This document shows positions 10,942 through 22,053 of a stretch of DNA of 64,000 nucleotides, piece after piece. A program made the translations under genes and the position numbers. The notes below the pieces were generated by a model. It made no database searches. It was given only the letters and a program-made list of their open reading frames with translations, and was not told where the DNA came from. Each line of letters opens with the position of its first letter. The stretch's first letter is position 1. This stretch comes from Lactuca virosa (lineage: Eukaryota; Streptophyta; Magnoliopsida; Asterales; Asteraceae), in the NCBI GenBank assembly GCA_928212115.1, contig CAKMRJ010005523.1:247256629-247320628 (forward strand), given 5' to 3'.

Positions 10942-13827
10942 TTAGACTTCGTCCTCGAAGTCTGCCGCTCCCTTCCGGAACAGCTCCGGATAATGCTCCA
11001 TCATCTCATCCGCGGGCTCCCAAGTCCATTCCGAGCCCTTCCGATGCTGCCATTGCACCTTCACCAGCTCCACCCTTTTGTTCCTCAGTTCCTTCGACTT
11101 CCGGTCTAGGATAGCCACAGGCCGCTCGATATAATTCAGGTTGTCATCAACCTGGATGTCCTCCAAAGGTACCACTGCTGAATCGTCCACCAGGCACTTC
11201 CGCAGCTGGGAGACGTGGAAAGTGTTGTGGATCTGACTGAGTTCGGCTGGCAGGTCCAGCCGATATGCCACCTTGCCCACTCGGGCTGTAACCCTAAACG
11301 GTCCAATATACCTGGGACCCAACTTGCCCCGTTTCCTGAATCGGATGACGCCCTTCCACGGCGACACTTTCAGGAGAACCATATCCCCGACCTGGAACTC
11401 CAGGTCTGATCGGCGCTTATCGGCATAACTCTTCTGCCGACTCTGAGCAGTCTGAAGCCTGCTCCGGACCTGCTGAATCTTCTCTGTCGTCTTGAGCACT
11501 ACTTCGGTGCTCCCCATGACTCTCTGTCCAACCTCGCCCCAACATATCGGGGTCCTGCACTTCCTCCCGTACAACATCTCGAAGGGAGAGCGGTCAATAC
11601 TCGCGTGATAGCTGTTGTTATATGAAAACTCGGCTAAAGGAAGATAGGTATCCGAGCTACCACCGAAGTCTAAAACACACGCCCGCAGCATATCCTCCAG
11701 AGTCTGGATGGTCCGCTTGCTCTGGCCATCCGTCTGCGGGTGAAAGGCTGTACTAAAATGCAGACGAGTACCCAGCTCGTCATGAAACTTCTTCCAGAAA
11801 CTGGAAGTGAACCGCACATCCCTATCTGAAATCACTGAAACTGGCACCCCGTGCCGTGCCACCACCTCTCTGACGTAGATATCGGCCAATTTCTCGGCCG
11901 AGATGTTCTCCTGAATCAGGATAAAGTGGGCGCTCTTGGTCAATCGATCGACGATGACCCATATCGAATCCACTCCCCGCGCGGTCCTGGGAAGCTTGGT
12001 GATGAAATCCATCGCGATGTCCTCCCATTTCCACAGTGGGATATCCAACGGATGCATCTTGCCGTGCGGTCTCTGGTGTTCGGCCTTGACCTTCCTGCAG
12101 GTCAGACACCGCTCAACGTACCATGCTACATCCCGCTTCATGCAGGGCCACCAATAGTCCAGACGAAGATCCCTATACATCTTCGTTGCCCCTGGATGAA
12201 TGGAGAATCGGGATTTGTGCGCCTCCTCCATCAGAACCTGGCGCACGCCTCCGAGATATTGAACCCACACCCTGCGGTGTAATGTCAATAATCCTCTGCT
12301 GTCATAGTCGAAGGAGGAAACCTGTCCCACAATCCGCTCACTCTTCCGATGTTCCTCCTTCATAGCCTCCTGCTGAGCCTCCCGGATTCGCTCCAAAAGC
12401 GGAGTCACCACTGTCATCCGCATGCAAATATCCCTGATTGGCGCCGCCTTGCGGCTAAGCGCATCGGCCACCACGTTGGCCTTCCCCGGGTGATAAAGGA
12501 TTTCACAATCATAATCCTTTACCACATCAAGCCACCGACGCTGCCTCATATTCAGATTTGGCTGGTCCATGAGGTACCTCAAACTCTTGTGGTCCGTGTA
12601 AATCGTACAGCGAACCCCATAGAGGTAATGATGCCAAATCTTGAGGGCGAACACAACAGCCCCCAACTCCAAATCATGCGTCGGGTAGTTCGCCTCGTGA
12701 GGCTTCAGCTGCCTCGACGCGTAGGCGATGACATGCCCTCTCTGCATCAATACCGCGCCCAAACCTGAGATGGACGGGTCGCAGTATACTACAAAATCCT
12801 CCATGCTCTCTGGCAAGGCTAAGATTGGCGCCTCGCACAATCTCTGTCTCGGTGTCTCGAAAGCTGCCTGCTGCTCAGGCCCCCAACGAAAGACCACAGC
12901 CTTCCTCGTTAACCTGGTCAGGGGTAACGCTATCTCGGAGAAATCCTGGATGAATCTCCGATAGTAGCCAGCTAACCCCAGGAAACTCCGAATCTCAGAT
13001 GGAGATTTCGGAACCTCCCATCTCATCACGGCCTCCACCTTGGCCGGATCCACCGAAATCCCGTTCTGGTTGACAAGGTGCCCAAGAAACTGCACCTCGC
13101 GCAACCAGAACTCACACTTGGAGAACTTAGCATACAAGTTCTCCATTCTCAAGGTCTCCAAAACCTCCCGCAAATGCTCCTCATGCTGCTCTCGCGTCTT
13201 GGAGTAAACCAAGATATCATCAATAAATACTATCACCGACCGGTCTAACATTGGTCTACACACGCGGTTCATGAGGTCCATGAACGCGGCAGGAGCATTG
13301 GTGAGCCCGAAAGGCATCACCACGAACTCATAGTGGCCATAACGTGTCCGAAATGCCGTTTTCTGCACATCCTCCTCTCTGACCCTCACCTGGTGATACC
13401 CTGAACGCAGATCTATGTTGGAGAACCAAGATGCTCCCTGAAGCTGGTCAAAGAGGTCGTCAATCCTCGGGAGTGGGTAGCGGCTCTTTACCGTTACCTT
13501 ATTCAGCTCCCTATAATCGATACACATCCGATGCGACCCGTCCTTCTTCTTCACAAACAGAATTGGGGCTCCCCAGGGTGAACTGCTCGGTCTAATGAAA
13601 CCCTTGTCTAACAGCTCCTGAAGCTGTGTAGACAACTCCTGCATCTCAGGAGGAGCCAACCGATACGGTGCCTTGGCTATCGGAGCCGCACCAGGGACTA
13701 GGTCGATCCAGAACTCCACCTGTCGCTCTGGAGGTATCCCAGGCAGCTCCTCAGGGAATACATCCGCGAATTCTCGTACTACGGGCACATCGCCCACCGT
13801 CGCCTTACCCGCCTCCCGGATGTCCAT
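10942..13827 (-). CDS. Element C pol: RT, RNase H, integrase, chromodomain (961 codons)
   Basis: A single open frame. Reverse transcriptase spans roughly residues 45-250 (VKKKDGSHRMCIDYRELNK, NIDLRSGYH, catalytic FIDDIL at 201-206). RNase H follows (FVVYCDPS, TDHKSLRYL, ADALSRK). Integrase has the HHCC domain (HKSRFSIHPG to CLTCRKVKAEH) and a DDE core: MDF, SDRD, then QSKRT at 11716-11718. The last has Lys where relatives have Glu, 35 residues after the second Asp, so strand transfer should fail. The C-terminus WQHRKGSEWTWEP is chromodomain-like and may guide insertion into heterochromatin. The true pol frame starts upstream but is cut by a TGA near 13857, so the apparent start is an internal Met. 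Confidence 0.93.
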   Translation of the reverse strand: MDIREAGKATVGDVPVVREFADVFPEELPGIPPERQVEFWIDLVPGAAPIAKAPYRLAPPEMQELSTQLQELLDKGFIRPSSSPWGAPILFVKKKDGSHRMCIDYRELNKVTVKSRYPLPRIDDLFDQLQGASWFSNIDLRSGYHQVRVREEDVQKTAFRTRYGHYEFVVMPFGLTNAPAAFMDLMNRVCRPMLDRSVIVFIDDILVYSKTREQHEEHLREVLETLRMENLYAKFSKCEFWLREVQFLGHLVNQNGISVDPAKVEAVMRWEVPKSPSEIRSFLGLAGYYRRFIQDFSEIALPLTRLTRKAVVFRWGPEQQAAFETPRQRLCEAPILALPESMEDFVVYCDPSISGLGAVLMQRGHVIAYASRQLKPHEANYPTHDLELGAVVFALKIWHHYLYGVRCTIYTDHKSLRYLMDQPNLNMRQRRWLDVVKDYDCEILYHPGKANVVADALSRKAAPIRDICMRMTVVTPLLERIREAQQEAMKEEHRKSERIVGQVSSFDYDSRGLLTLHRRVWVQYLGGVRQVLMEEAHKSRFSIHPGATKMYRDLRLDYWWPCMKRDVAWYVERCLTCRKVKAEHQRPHGKMHPLDIPLWKWEDIAMDFITKLPRTARGVDSIWVIVDRLTKSAHFILIQENISAEKLADIYVREVVARHGVPVSVISDRDVRFTSSFWKKFHDELGTRLHFSTAFHPQTDGQSKRTIQTLEDMLRACVLDFGGSSDTYLPLAEFSYNNSYHASIDRSPFEMLYGRKCRTPICWGEVGQRVMGSTEVVLKTTEKIQQVRSRLQTAQSRQKSYADKRRSDLEFQVGDMVLLKVSPWKGVIRFRKRGKLGPRYIGPFRVTARVGKVAYRLDLPAELSQIHNTFHVSQLRKCLVDDSAVVPLEDIQVDDNLNYIERPVAILDRKSKELRNKRVELVKVQWQHRKGSEWTWEPADEMMEHYPELFRKGAADFEDEV

Positions 13828-14003
13828 GACATATGCGACATATCATGCGCAACCCTGTTGAAGGTAACGCCTTGCCCTCGCTGTCGAACAGAAGGCTGGC
13901 CCTCGCTGTGATCTCTCACCCTGAATTACTAACTCTCCCCCACTTGGGGCTCTGACTCGTACTAACTGTTGCGCGCAATCTATCACTGCCCCATTGGGCT
14001 CAG

Positions 14004-14272
14004 CTAATCCATACCAATAATGACCTTGTTTCCCCGCAATGGAATGGGAACTAGGTCAACCAAATACCCCTCTTCGAACAACCTCAATACACAATCTCGG
14101 AAGACCTCTGATGCTCGCACCGACCGGTAGTTCGCAATCTCGACCTCTAAAGGGCAATCCAACATGCTCGAGGACTCAGGAAACTTCTTGCTAAGTGCAA
14201 GAGAAACAAAGGATCGGATAGCCCCCGAATCAAACAACACCTTGACTGTAATACCGTTCACATGGAACGATC
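14004..14272 (-). pseudogene. Element C protease exon, ends in TAG
   Basis: This carries the aspartic protease motif VLFDSGAIRSFVS and ends KVIIGMD followed by TAG, with Trp expected. Downstream, the frame toward reverse transcriptase also has a one-base loss near 13995 and TGA near 13857. The segment is in frame with gag only if the 74-nt insert at 14273-14346 is removed. Element A carries the same TAG at the same codon. Without splicing the protease could not be made as a Gag fusion. Confidence 0.85.
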
Positions 14273-14346
14273 CTAAACGTATATTCACGGAGCACATATC
14301 AAAATCATAAATCTCATATAAATAGGTCAGAGGGAAAGGATCATAC
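14273..14346 (-). other. Putative intron between gag and protease of C
   Basis: Seventy-four bases on the minus strand begin GTATGATCC and end CGTTTAG. They are AT-rich and contain a CTGAC branch-like motif, though it lies near the 5' end. Read through, they add five codons and a stop to gag. Removed, gag runs into protease in frame, with spacing equal to intronless element B. The position and phase match the 60-nt insert of A. Confidence 0.65.
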
Positions 14347-15544
14347 CCGTCACCACATCGGGTGCAGCGCGTGCCTCCTCGGCTGTCAGCTGAAATGCCC
14401 GGCTCCTCACCACCGGAGCCTCTGCCTTGCCCTGCCGGCCATCTGTAATCCGCAGGGTCGCTGGAGCTGGCACCTGCACTGGCGTTGCTGCTGTCAACTG
14501 GGGGCAGTTGGCCCTCTTGTGGCCCCTCTGGTTGCAGTGGAAACACAGCAACTCAGATGTCTGAATAACCGGAGCAGGGGCAGTACAATCCCTGCTGAAG
14601 TGTCCCGTCTTGCCGCACCTGTAGCAGCCTGTCGATCCTAACCTACACGCTCCCTCGTGCGACCTGCCGCACTTCCTGCAGCGGCCCGGTCCTGAATGGC
14701 CTTTCGGCCTACCATCTGATCCCTTGGGCTTCTTTCCCGAAGCCCCTATCATCTGTCCCTCCTCTGCCTTCCTCTTCCGGATGTGCTCCAGATCTATCTC
14801 CCTCTCCCTCGCCCTAGCAATCATAGAATCCACGGTAGGGCAAGCTGAAAAACTGACATGCTCCCGAATGTCGGCTCGCAGCATGTCATGGTAGCGGGTC
14901 CTCCTCATATCCTCATCACCTGCATACTGGGGCACCAGTAACGCCCTCTCCCGGAACTTGGCGGTGATCTCCGCCACAGTCTTCGTCGTCTGTCTCATAT
15001 CCAAAAACTCTCTGGCTAACTGCTGGAGTTCCACTGCAGGTGCGAACTCCTCTCTGAACCGGGTCACAAAGTCCGGCCACGTCATAGCCTCAACAGTCGA
15101 TGCTCCCAATGAGTCACCAACAGACTCCCACCAATCCCTAGCTCGGTCTCTCAAACATCCTGCTGCATACCTCACCTTCGACCCCTCGGGGCAGAAGCTG
15201 GTCAGCTGCGCAGACTCAATGTCTGCGATCCATCGTCTGGCCACAATGGGGTCCTTCGCCCCATGGAAATCCGCCGCACCGCTGCTCCTGAAGTCCTTGA
15301 AGGACAGTGTGCGAGATCCTGACTGGCTAGCCGCCATATCACTCCTGAACGCCCTGAGGCGATCCTCCATCAACTCAACAATACCCTCCTTGATTGACCC
15401 GAAGATGAGGGGAGTCGACTCAAGGATGCCCCTGGTAATCTCTGACGCGATGTACTCGCGTAGACCCTCATCAATTGGTTCGGGCCCTGAACCCGAACCC
15501 GATCCCGATCCTGAGCCTCCCGCTCCCTGTCGTGTGGTCACCAT
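14347..15544 (-). CDS. Element C gag
   Basis: The structural protein of the virus-like particle. I prefer the Met at 15544 (MVTTRQGAGGSGS); an upstream in-frame Met at 15586 adds 14 hydrophobic residues that do not look like Gag. A Gly-Ser-rich N-terminus is followed by the capsid (FKDFRSSG, RRWIADIE, RDWWESVG, FREEFAPA) and a basic stretch. Three zinc knuckles follow: CRKCGRSHEGAC, CYRCGKTGHFSRDC and CFHCNQRGHKRANC, the last two being standard CX2CX4HX4C. No stop interrupts it up to the intron-like insert at 14346. Without splicing it would end at the TGA within that insert (14327-14329). Confidence 0.92.
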
Positions 15545-16437
15545 ACTGAAAAAACATAGCATAACCACCACCAAACGATATTCCACTAACGAGGCTCACA
15601 TACATACCACTAGTCCCTGGTCTCGCCTCGGCCCTTTTTGAATCGAGTACGGATCCTCCGCTTTCAGTAGTACGGGCCCATACTACCTTCCACGTCTATC
15701 CGTACTTTCCTCAAGAATTGCCTCAACTCAACCAAGTCCTTTCTACTAATACTGCGGTTCTCGTGCTACTCTCGCCCTAGGCTTGCCCTAAGTAATCGCC
15801 ATCCCACTCTCTGCCATCAGCTGCACAAGAAGTCCCTGCTTTCTTTCCCTAACTAGCTCGCGAATACTATTAAATGTTACTCAGACTAGATAATTATTCG
15901 AATGAGAGGTCCTACCCTACAACGGTTGGACTCAAACAAGAGCTGCGAAATAGGGCTAGACCCAACCTTCTGAAATTATTTAATCCTTGCAATATGTAAC
16001 TTAGCATATTCGTTCACTAGTTAGTGAAAGACGACTAGAACTCCTAATAGCACAAAGCAAGCAGCATTCGGGCATTGAGTACACATAATCAAGTATATAC
16101 TACTCTGGCTATCATACTGACTGATCTGTACTAGCATGCAATTCTCAAAAAGCCGAAACACATAAAGCAGGCACATAAGGCATCATTCCAAGATCCTTAG
16201 TCCTATTCTAGCATGCTGTTCTACTGAAACTGAAACTGATAATCATAACGTAAACTTGTATGGGTACTTTGGGGAAAACTTACTTGAGCTCGGCCGGTCG
16301 CGCACATCACACACCTTTTTCTTTTTAGAAACCCCTTTTACTTAGCCTTTAGAAAATCATTTCTTTATAAAAATCTTTTAATCCCTCGATTTGAGTCCAG
16401 ACACCCCCGAAGGTGTGTCCGAATCCCTCAAACCAGG
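15545..16437 (-). other. Element C 5' leader
   Basis: About 0.9 kb between the PBS and gag. I see no long frame here. It presumably carries the packaging signal. Confidence 0.7.
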
Positions 16438-16449
16438 GCTCTGATACCA
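16438..16449 (-). other. Primer binding site of C (initiator Met-tRNA)
   Basis: On the minus strand TGGTATCAGAGC lies three bases after the 5' LTR end, the standard complement of plant initiator Met-tRNA. Confidence 0.92.
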
Positions 16450-16452
16450 ACT

Positions 16453-18269
16453 TGTAACATCCCAAAATACCAGCTAAAAATTTCATTTTTAAATTAGGTT
16501 AATTCATAAAAACATCGTTACAAAACATTCATAATATTAATTTATGTCTGAGAACCGGTAACATCATAGTAAAATGTTCAGAGTATATCCCAGAAAATCC
16601 ATAGTGCGGAAAACATAAGAGTGTGTGATATGCCGCTACCGCGCCGGCTCCTGTCCCCTAGCTGAAGAGGTACCTGAAAACAAAACTATAAAACGTAAGC
16701 ACGAAGCTTAGTGAGTTCCCCCATAGTGCCACATACCATGCAATCATATAATGAGTAACTGAGGGATACGGGCCTCGCCCACACTCTGCTATCCATGGAG
16801 ATACGGGCCTCACCCACACTCCGCTACTAACCATAACATACAAGTATCATACAGACAACAAGTATAAGCAATTCTATCATACTGGCAGATAACACAATCA
16901 AACTCGGCTATGAGATACGGGCTCCGCCCACACTCTGATACTAACATATCGTCTATACGGGCCGACCTTGGTGCCTTAGACCCGTCCCTACTGGAAGGAA
17001 ACTCACCTCGAGAGTAGCTGTCGAAAACTTGCTCAGACTACGCCTGGCTGCCGCACCGGTAATCCCTTCGGCTATAAATCCGTAAACATGGATTAGGTAC
17101 TCATAAATACCCCTAAGGTCAAATGATTGGTCAAAGTCAACTCCTTGGTCAAAGTCAACCTTCTGATTGACTGGACTCGCCGAGTCCATATGGCGACTCG
17201 CCGAGTCCTTCTATGTCTAGACCGACTCTGACTCATCGGGTCCCTGTTCCCACTCACTGAGTCAGCCTGACTCGCTAGACGGGGACAACTAACAAACCCA
17301 CGACTGGACTCGCCGAGTCCAAGGGGGTGACTCGCCGAGTCCGACGAACAGATCTCACAAATCACTCCAATCTTCCATCAGAACATCAACCTTGGAGATT
17401 TGGAGATTCTGGGACTATAGTTACACATTAAATTGCTAATTCCACGTGCGACTACGGAGGGTTGGACCTCCTACACTTAAACCCTTCCTATCCTAGTGAC
17501 TGATCATATGACTCGCCGAGTTGGAAGAACAACTCGTCGAGTTCAAGGCTATATTCAAGGGACTCGCCGAGTTTGAAGAACGTCTCGCCGAGTACCAGAC
17601 AATCTTCATAGGACTCGCCGAGTTATTTATCCAACTCGCCGAGTCTAAGGCCATCTTCATGGAACTCGCCGAGTGCACTTTGGCACTCGTCGAGTACCCT
17701 TCGACTCTTCACCCATTCTGGCCAAATCTGAGACATGCAATGGTTCCAAACCTTAATTCTAAGCTCCTAGGGCATAAACACACGGAGTTTGGGACGTTTA
17801 ATGGCTTGCAATCCACATAATAGGGACAAAATGGAATCTATTTACTAAGGATCAAGAAGGAGCTTTCTTACCTGGTTAGGAGCTTCTCCCAGGGTAGATT
17901 TCGGATCTACCACACTTCCTTGCACCCTCCAACTTCCTCCTTCTTCTTCTAAGCTTCAAACTTCCTTCACCAAGCCAAAATCACTCACAAGGATCAAAAT
18001 GGGCTAGGGTTTCGCTCTACAGTTCTTCTGGAAGAGAATGGGACGAAATGGGTGTTTTAGAATGGGTAAAATAGGGTGCAATGTCTGAAAATAGAGTTTC
18101 ATCCAGACAGGTGGACTCGCCAAATCCATGCATCGACTCGCCGAGTTCACCGCTCAAATCCCGTGTCCACCCTACTGCTACTCGGCGAGTCGGGACGCAG
18201 ACTCGCCGAGTTCGTGACAAAATTAAGATAAAAACTTAAATAAAATCATACCATGAACCCGGTGTTACA
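16453..18269 (-). repeat. 5' LTR of element C (1817 bp)
   Basis: The same ends and motifs as the copy at 9083-10924, with about 29 base differences. It lacks one 27-bp unit of the GATACGGGCCTCGCCCACAC repeat and has a 2-bp insertion near 18053. Confidence 0.95.
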
Positions 18270-18750
18270 ATTAATGTTAAGTATAAGTTTCCCCCTACTT
18301 ATACCCTAGGTTCAAATAACGTTTAGGTATAACACTTATTTGATAAGTAAACTATTATACCTAATATATATACTAAATGTTGGAGCGTCAAAATGATACT
18401 TCAAAAACTAAACTTTTGAACTTAGAAAAAGTATTATTTTCATATGGAGTCAAAACCTGTGAACTCACCAACTTTATGTTGACGTATTTTAAAATGCATG
18501 TGTTTTCAGGAACTTGAAGTTGGTATGTATTCGAACGGGAGAAGTTTTACTATTACCTTTCTGTTCATTAAGAAGTATACAATAGTCGGATATTATGTAA
18601 TAGGTTCTAGAAAAACAGTAATGTAACTTTCAAACATCAATAAAGGTATGTATTTTCTGTAGTACTGTTCAATGTATGTTATATAACTGTGATATGAAGA
18701 ATGACGTTACACCACCCGGTGTTTCCGCCGACGGCCGGGGTGTGACAGAT

Positions 18751-18762
18751 TTGTATCAGAGC
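18751..18762 (+). other. Primer binding site of B
   Basis: TTGTATCAGAGC three bases after the 5' LTR end; one base differs from the usual TGGTATCAGAGC. Confidence 0.8.
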
Positions 18763-19302
18763 TATTAACTATAGTGAACTAGTACTTTCTTAGGAAAGCA
18801 CGTCTATAGTTTAGGGCTTACTCTATTAGTTTTAGGTATATCCCTTAGCCTACATTAAAAAGTATTATAATTTATTCTACTGAAAGGCTACTTACGGGAG
18901 CGGTGACAGGATAGACATGTCGATTTGGGTTGTTGGATTCCAGAACGCTTATATGCTAAAATGATCCTGCCCTTTCGACTGTCCTGACTGGCCGAAGCCT
19001 TATCAGATAAACCTGAAGTAACAAACAATAGTTAAAGCATGAATACAATAAATAAGAATATAGAGTCATATATAAAGACTCAGACCTGCGATGAGAATAC
19101 ACCTTAATACCCGGAATGTTTTTGATCTCAAGGATTTAGATCAAATATTCCAACTAAAGTTTATATGTGCGTAGATCCTATCACAACTAGGTGTAGGTGT
19201 GCAACTACATTTTATTTTGATCAGATCATATGAACTATTTAATTTGGGAGTAATATTTGATAGACTAAACTCTTGGTGATCCAAAATGTATAGGAATTCG
19301 AC

Positions 19303-20112
19303 ATGGCACATTCACGAGAATGGATAATCATCGAGGATACGGATGACAAAGAGGAAGTATCATTCCCCATGTTGGTAGGCGATCCTTACTACCCTATAAA
19401 TCCAACCACCTTTCATCCAATACCTTCTGACAATGGAGCACCTTTACCTTCCAACGAATGGGAAGAGAGTGAACCAATGGAAGAGAGCGAACCAATGGAG
19501 GAGACATAATCGGTGGCATCATCTTTACCACCAATGAACACACATTACCGTCAAGTTCTAGGAGGAGCGAAGATGAAACGCGCGGCACGTAAATCCATAC
19601 CAATATGGCAAAAGATTAAGAAGAATCAGAAGGCAACATCTTCAGGAAGTCATAGAGTTCAAGATGAACCTGTACGGATAGCACAAACCGTTGATAGGTG
19701 GGTGGCAGAAGAAAGAGCTGCTAGGATGTATGAAACTGGTCAGTCATCTCGACCACATCCCCCACAGTCTTCTGAAGTTAACCTCTTATATCAATTGTTT
19801 GAGAAAAGTGTGAAAATTGATGATAATATGGAAATTGTTGAAGGAAGGGCTACTCATCTCTCCGGAAGAGTACGAAGGCTAGAAGGACAAAGGACGCGAG
19901 ATTAGGAATCGGTGATGGATGTCCATCATCGTATAAATTTCGTTTATAACGACATGATTACTCACGATGCAAGGATTGCAGAGTTAGAGCTCTACAATCA
20001 AACCTCAAGAAATGAAGAACGCACAGGAAGTCTTGAGCAGAGAACTCAAGCACTTGAGGAGCAAGTGGTTAATGTCACTGACGTGCTAGTTCATCACTTA
20101 GGTTTCTGGTAG
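19303..20112 (+). pseudogene. Element B extra ORF upstream of gag
   Basis: One reading frame of 270 codons from ATG at 19303 to TAG at 20110, broken by TAA at 19507 and TAG at 19903. I do not recognise a domain. The N-terminus is acidic with a repeated EESEPME unit. The middle is basic (KRAARKSIPIWQKIKKNQK). The last 80 residues look coiled-coil (RIAELELYNQ, SLEQRTQALEEQVVNVTD). It precedes gag by about 300 bp and is in the same strand and direction. An extra ORF before gag is known for Ogre/Tat elements, but B has a chromovirus-type pol. It may be a real element protein, but function is unknown. Confidence 0.6.
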
Positions 20113-20419
20113 ATAAACTAAAACTAGTGGTTGTGTAAATAGAAAAAAATCAGACTAGTTAAGGCAAGAAGAGTAAAGTTTATAGCAAGGATGTAGAAAA
20201 CCTTGCAAATTTTGCAATGTTTATAGAAACTATTCTCTTATAAGCCTAAATAAACTAATGTAACCGCTGGTAACAATATGAAGTATATATTACAGTAATC
20301 ATTGTGTTATCCATTATGTTTTACACTTTGAAGAATAATTGAAGTATTTAGTACTCGTGTATTAAATGACTAACAAAACTCATAAAATTCTTATTATTTA
20401 TAATAGGAACTAAAACAAA

Positions 20420-22053
20420 ATGCCTAGAAGGAGTAGTGCTCGGCTAAATCCTAACCAACGATCAGCACCACAACAACAACCACCAGAACCAAGCCCCCCA
20501 ATAAGCACAACACAACTTGAAGAAATCATAGCTCAAAGAATCGTTGCGGCTCTATCTAATGTCACAAGAGGTGGAGTTAGAAATGAAAGCAATGTAGGGA
20601 CCGCTAGAATGTGTACCTACAAAGACTTTATGAATTGCAGACCAAAGAGCTTTCATGGAAATGAACGGGTTGTTAATTTGACTAGGTGGATAGAAAAGAC
20701 AGACTCCGTCTTTCAAATAAGCTTCTGTCCAGACGATTGTAAAGTACGATTTGCAGTCTGTACTTTCACTAATACATCACTTACATGGTGGAACAGCCAT
20801 GTGAATACAATGGGAATTGATACTGCAAATTCCATGAGATGGGAAGAGCTAAAGATGATGCTAGTTGAGGAGTATTGTCCTAGGGAGGAAATACATAAAC
20901 TGTAACAAGAATTGTGGACCATAACCATGAAGGGTTCAGAGATAAAAGCTTATACAGCTAGATTTAATGATCTTGCAGTAATGTGTCTAGCACTTGTAAC
21001 CCCTGAATATAAGAAGATTGAGCGATATATCTGGGGTTTAGCATCACAAATCAAAGGCATGGTGATCGCATCAAAGCCTACAACCTATGACAGCACCAAG
21101 AGAATAGCTCATCAGCTAACCCTCACAGAGATCCAAGGAGCAGTAGTGGTCTCAAAGGCTGAGTCTCCCAAATCTGGAACAAACAAGCGCAAGTTTAATG
21201 GGAGGAATCCCAGACAATCATCTGATAAAAGACAAGAAGTAGCAACCAATTATGCAGCCACGACAGTAGTACCCACACAACCAAAATCTTCATGGTGCAG
21301 CCAGTGCAACCGTCATCATCCAGGTGACTGTTTTGTTTGCACAAAGTTCAAGAAGAAGGGGCATACTGCTAGTCACTGCAGGGCACAACACCTGCAACAG
21401 TGAATCAAGGAACAAATACTAGAGCAGGCCATGGTGAAGGAAGAAAGTGTTATGAGTGTGGAGACGTTGGACATATCAAGAGAGAATGTACAAAGTTAAG
21501 GAGTCAAGGAGGCATAGGACGTGGCAGGGCATTCCTGATCGAAAGCAGAGAGGCTATCCAGGACCCTTCGGTCGTATCTAGCATGTTTCTCATAGATAAT
21601 TTATATGCTACTATACTCTTCGACTCTGGAGCGGATAGAAGTTTTATAACTCCGACGTTTAGAAAATTGTTAAGGCATGAGTCTAGCAAATTAAAAGAAA
21701 TCTATGAAGTAGAAATCGCTAACGGTCAAACCGAGAGAACACATGAAATCCTAGAAAACTGTCTGTTAACTCTTAATAACTACCTTTTTCACGTCGACCT
21801 CATGCCAATGCCTATCGGTAGTTTTGATATCATAATTGGCATGGATTGGTTATCCTCACACCACGCCGAAATTCTATTTTATGAGAAAGCCATACGACTA
21901 CCTTTACCAAACGGCGAAGCCCTAATTATCTATGGTGATAAATCTGGGAAGAAGCTCAAAGTCATCTCTTGCACCAAGACCCAGAAATATCTACATAAGA
22001 AATGTAGCACATTCTTAGCCCACATTGTAGATAAGAAGAGAAAGACAAAATAA
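20420..22053 (+). pseudogene. Element B gag and protease
   Basis: It starts MPRRSSARLNP at 20420. Capsid motifs are FMNCRPKSFHGNE, RWIEKTDSVF, LTWWNSH and EEYCPREEI. An in-frame TAA at 20903 (Gln expected) interrupts it. Gag resumes at once to a first, degenerate zinc knuckle region (CSQCNRHHPGDC, CTKFKKKGHTASHC). A frameshift near 21380 leads to CYECGDVGHIKREC and the protease ILFDSGADRSFI. The GMDWLS site is intact here, unlike A and C, and no intron-like insert is present. The frame stops at TAA 22051, just before reverse transcriptase. Confidence 0.9.

Larger units (their letters stand above)
9083..18269 (-). mobile_element. Element C: near-complete Ty3/gypsy chromovirus in LTR of B
   Basis: A 9187-bp element on the minus strand with TSD ATTAA (9078-9082 and 18270-18274). 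LTRs are 9083-10924 (3') and 16453-18269 (5'). By eye they differ by about 29 substitutions, a 27-bp repeat-number indel and a 2-bp indel over about 1.8 kb. PBS, gag, protease, pol and purine tract are all present. It is not intact: an intron-like insert separates gag and protease, TAG ends protease, there is a one-base loss and a TGA before reverse transcriptase, and integrase has Lys at the expected catalytic Glu. Its proteins are close to those of A. Confidence 0.96.

Noticed and set aside
11851..12768. Plus-strand frames opposite pol of C
   Set aside because: Antisense shadows of a well-supported 961-codon pol frame.
16438..16449. tRNA gene at the GGTATCAGAGC sites
   Set aside because: Only 12-13 bases complementary to initiator Met-tRNA, next to LTR ends; these are primer binding sites.
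20110..20405. Splicing that would fuse the upstream ORF of B to gag
   Set aside because: A GT at 20110 and an AG near 20406 exist, but joining them gives an immediate TAA before the gag ATG.
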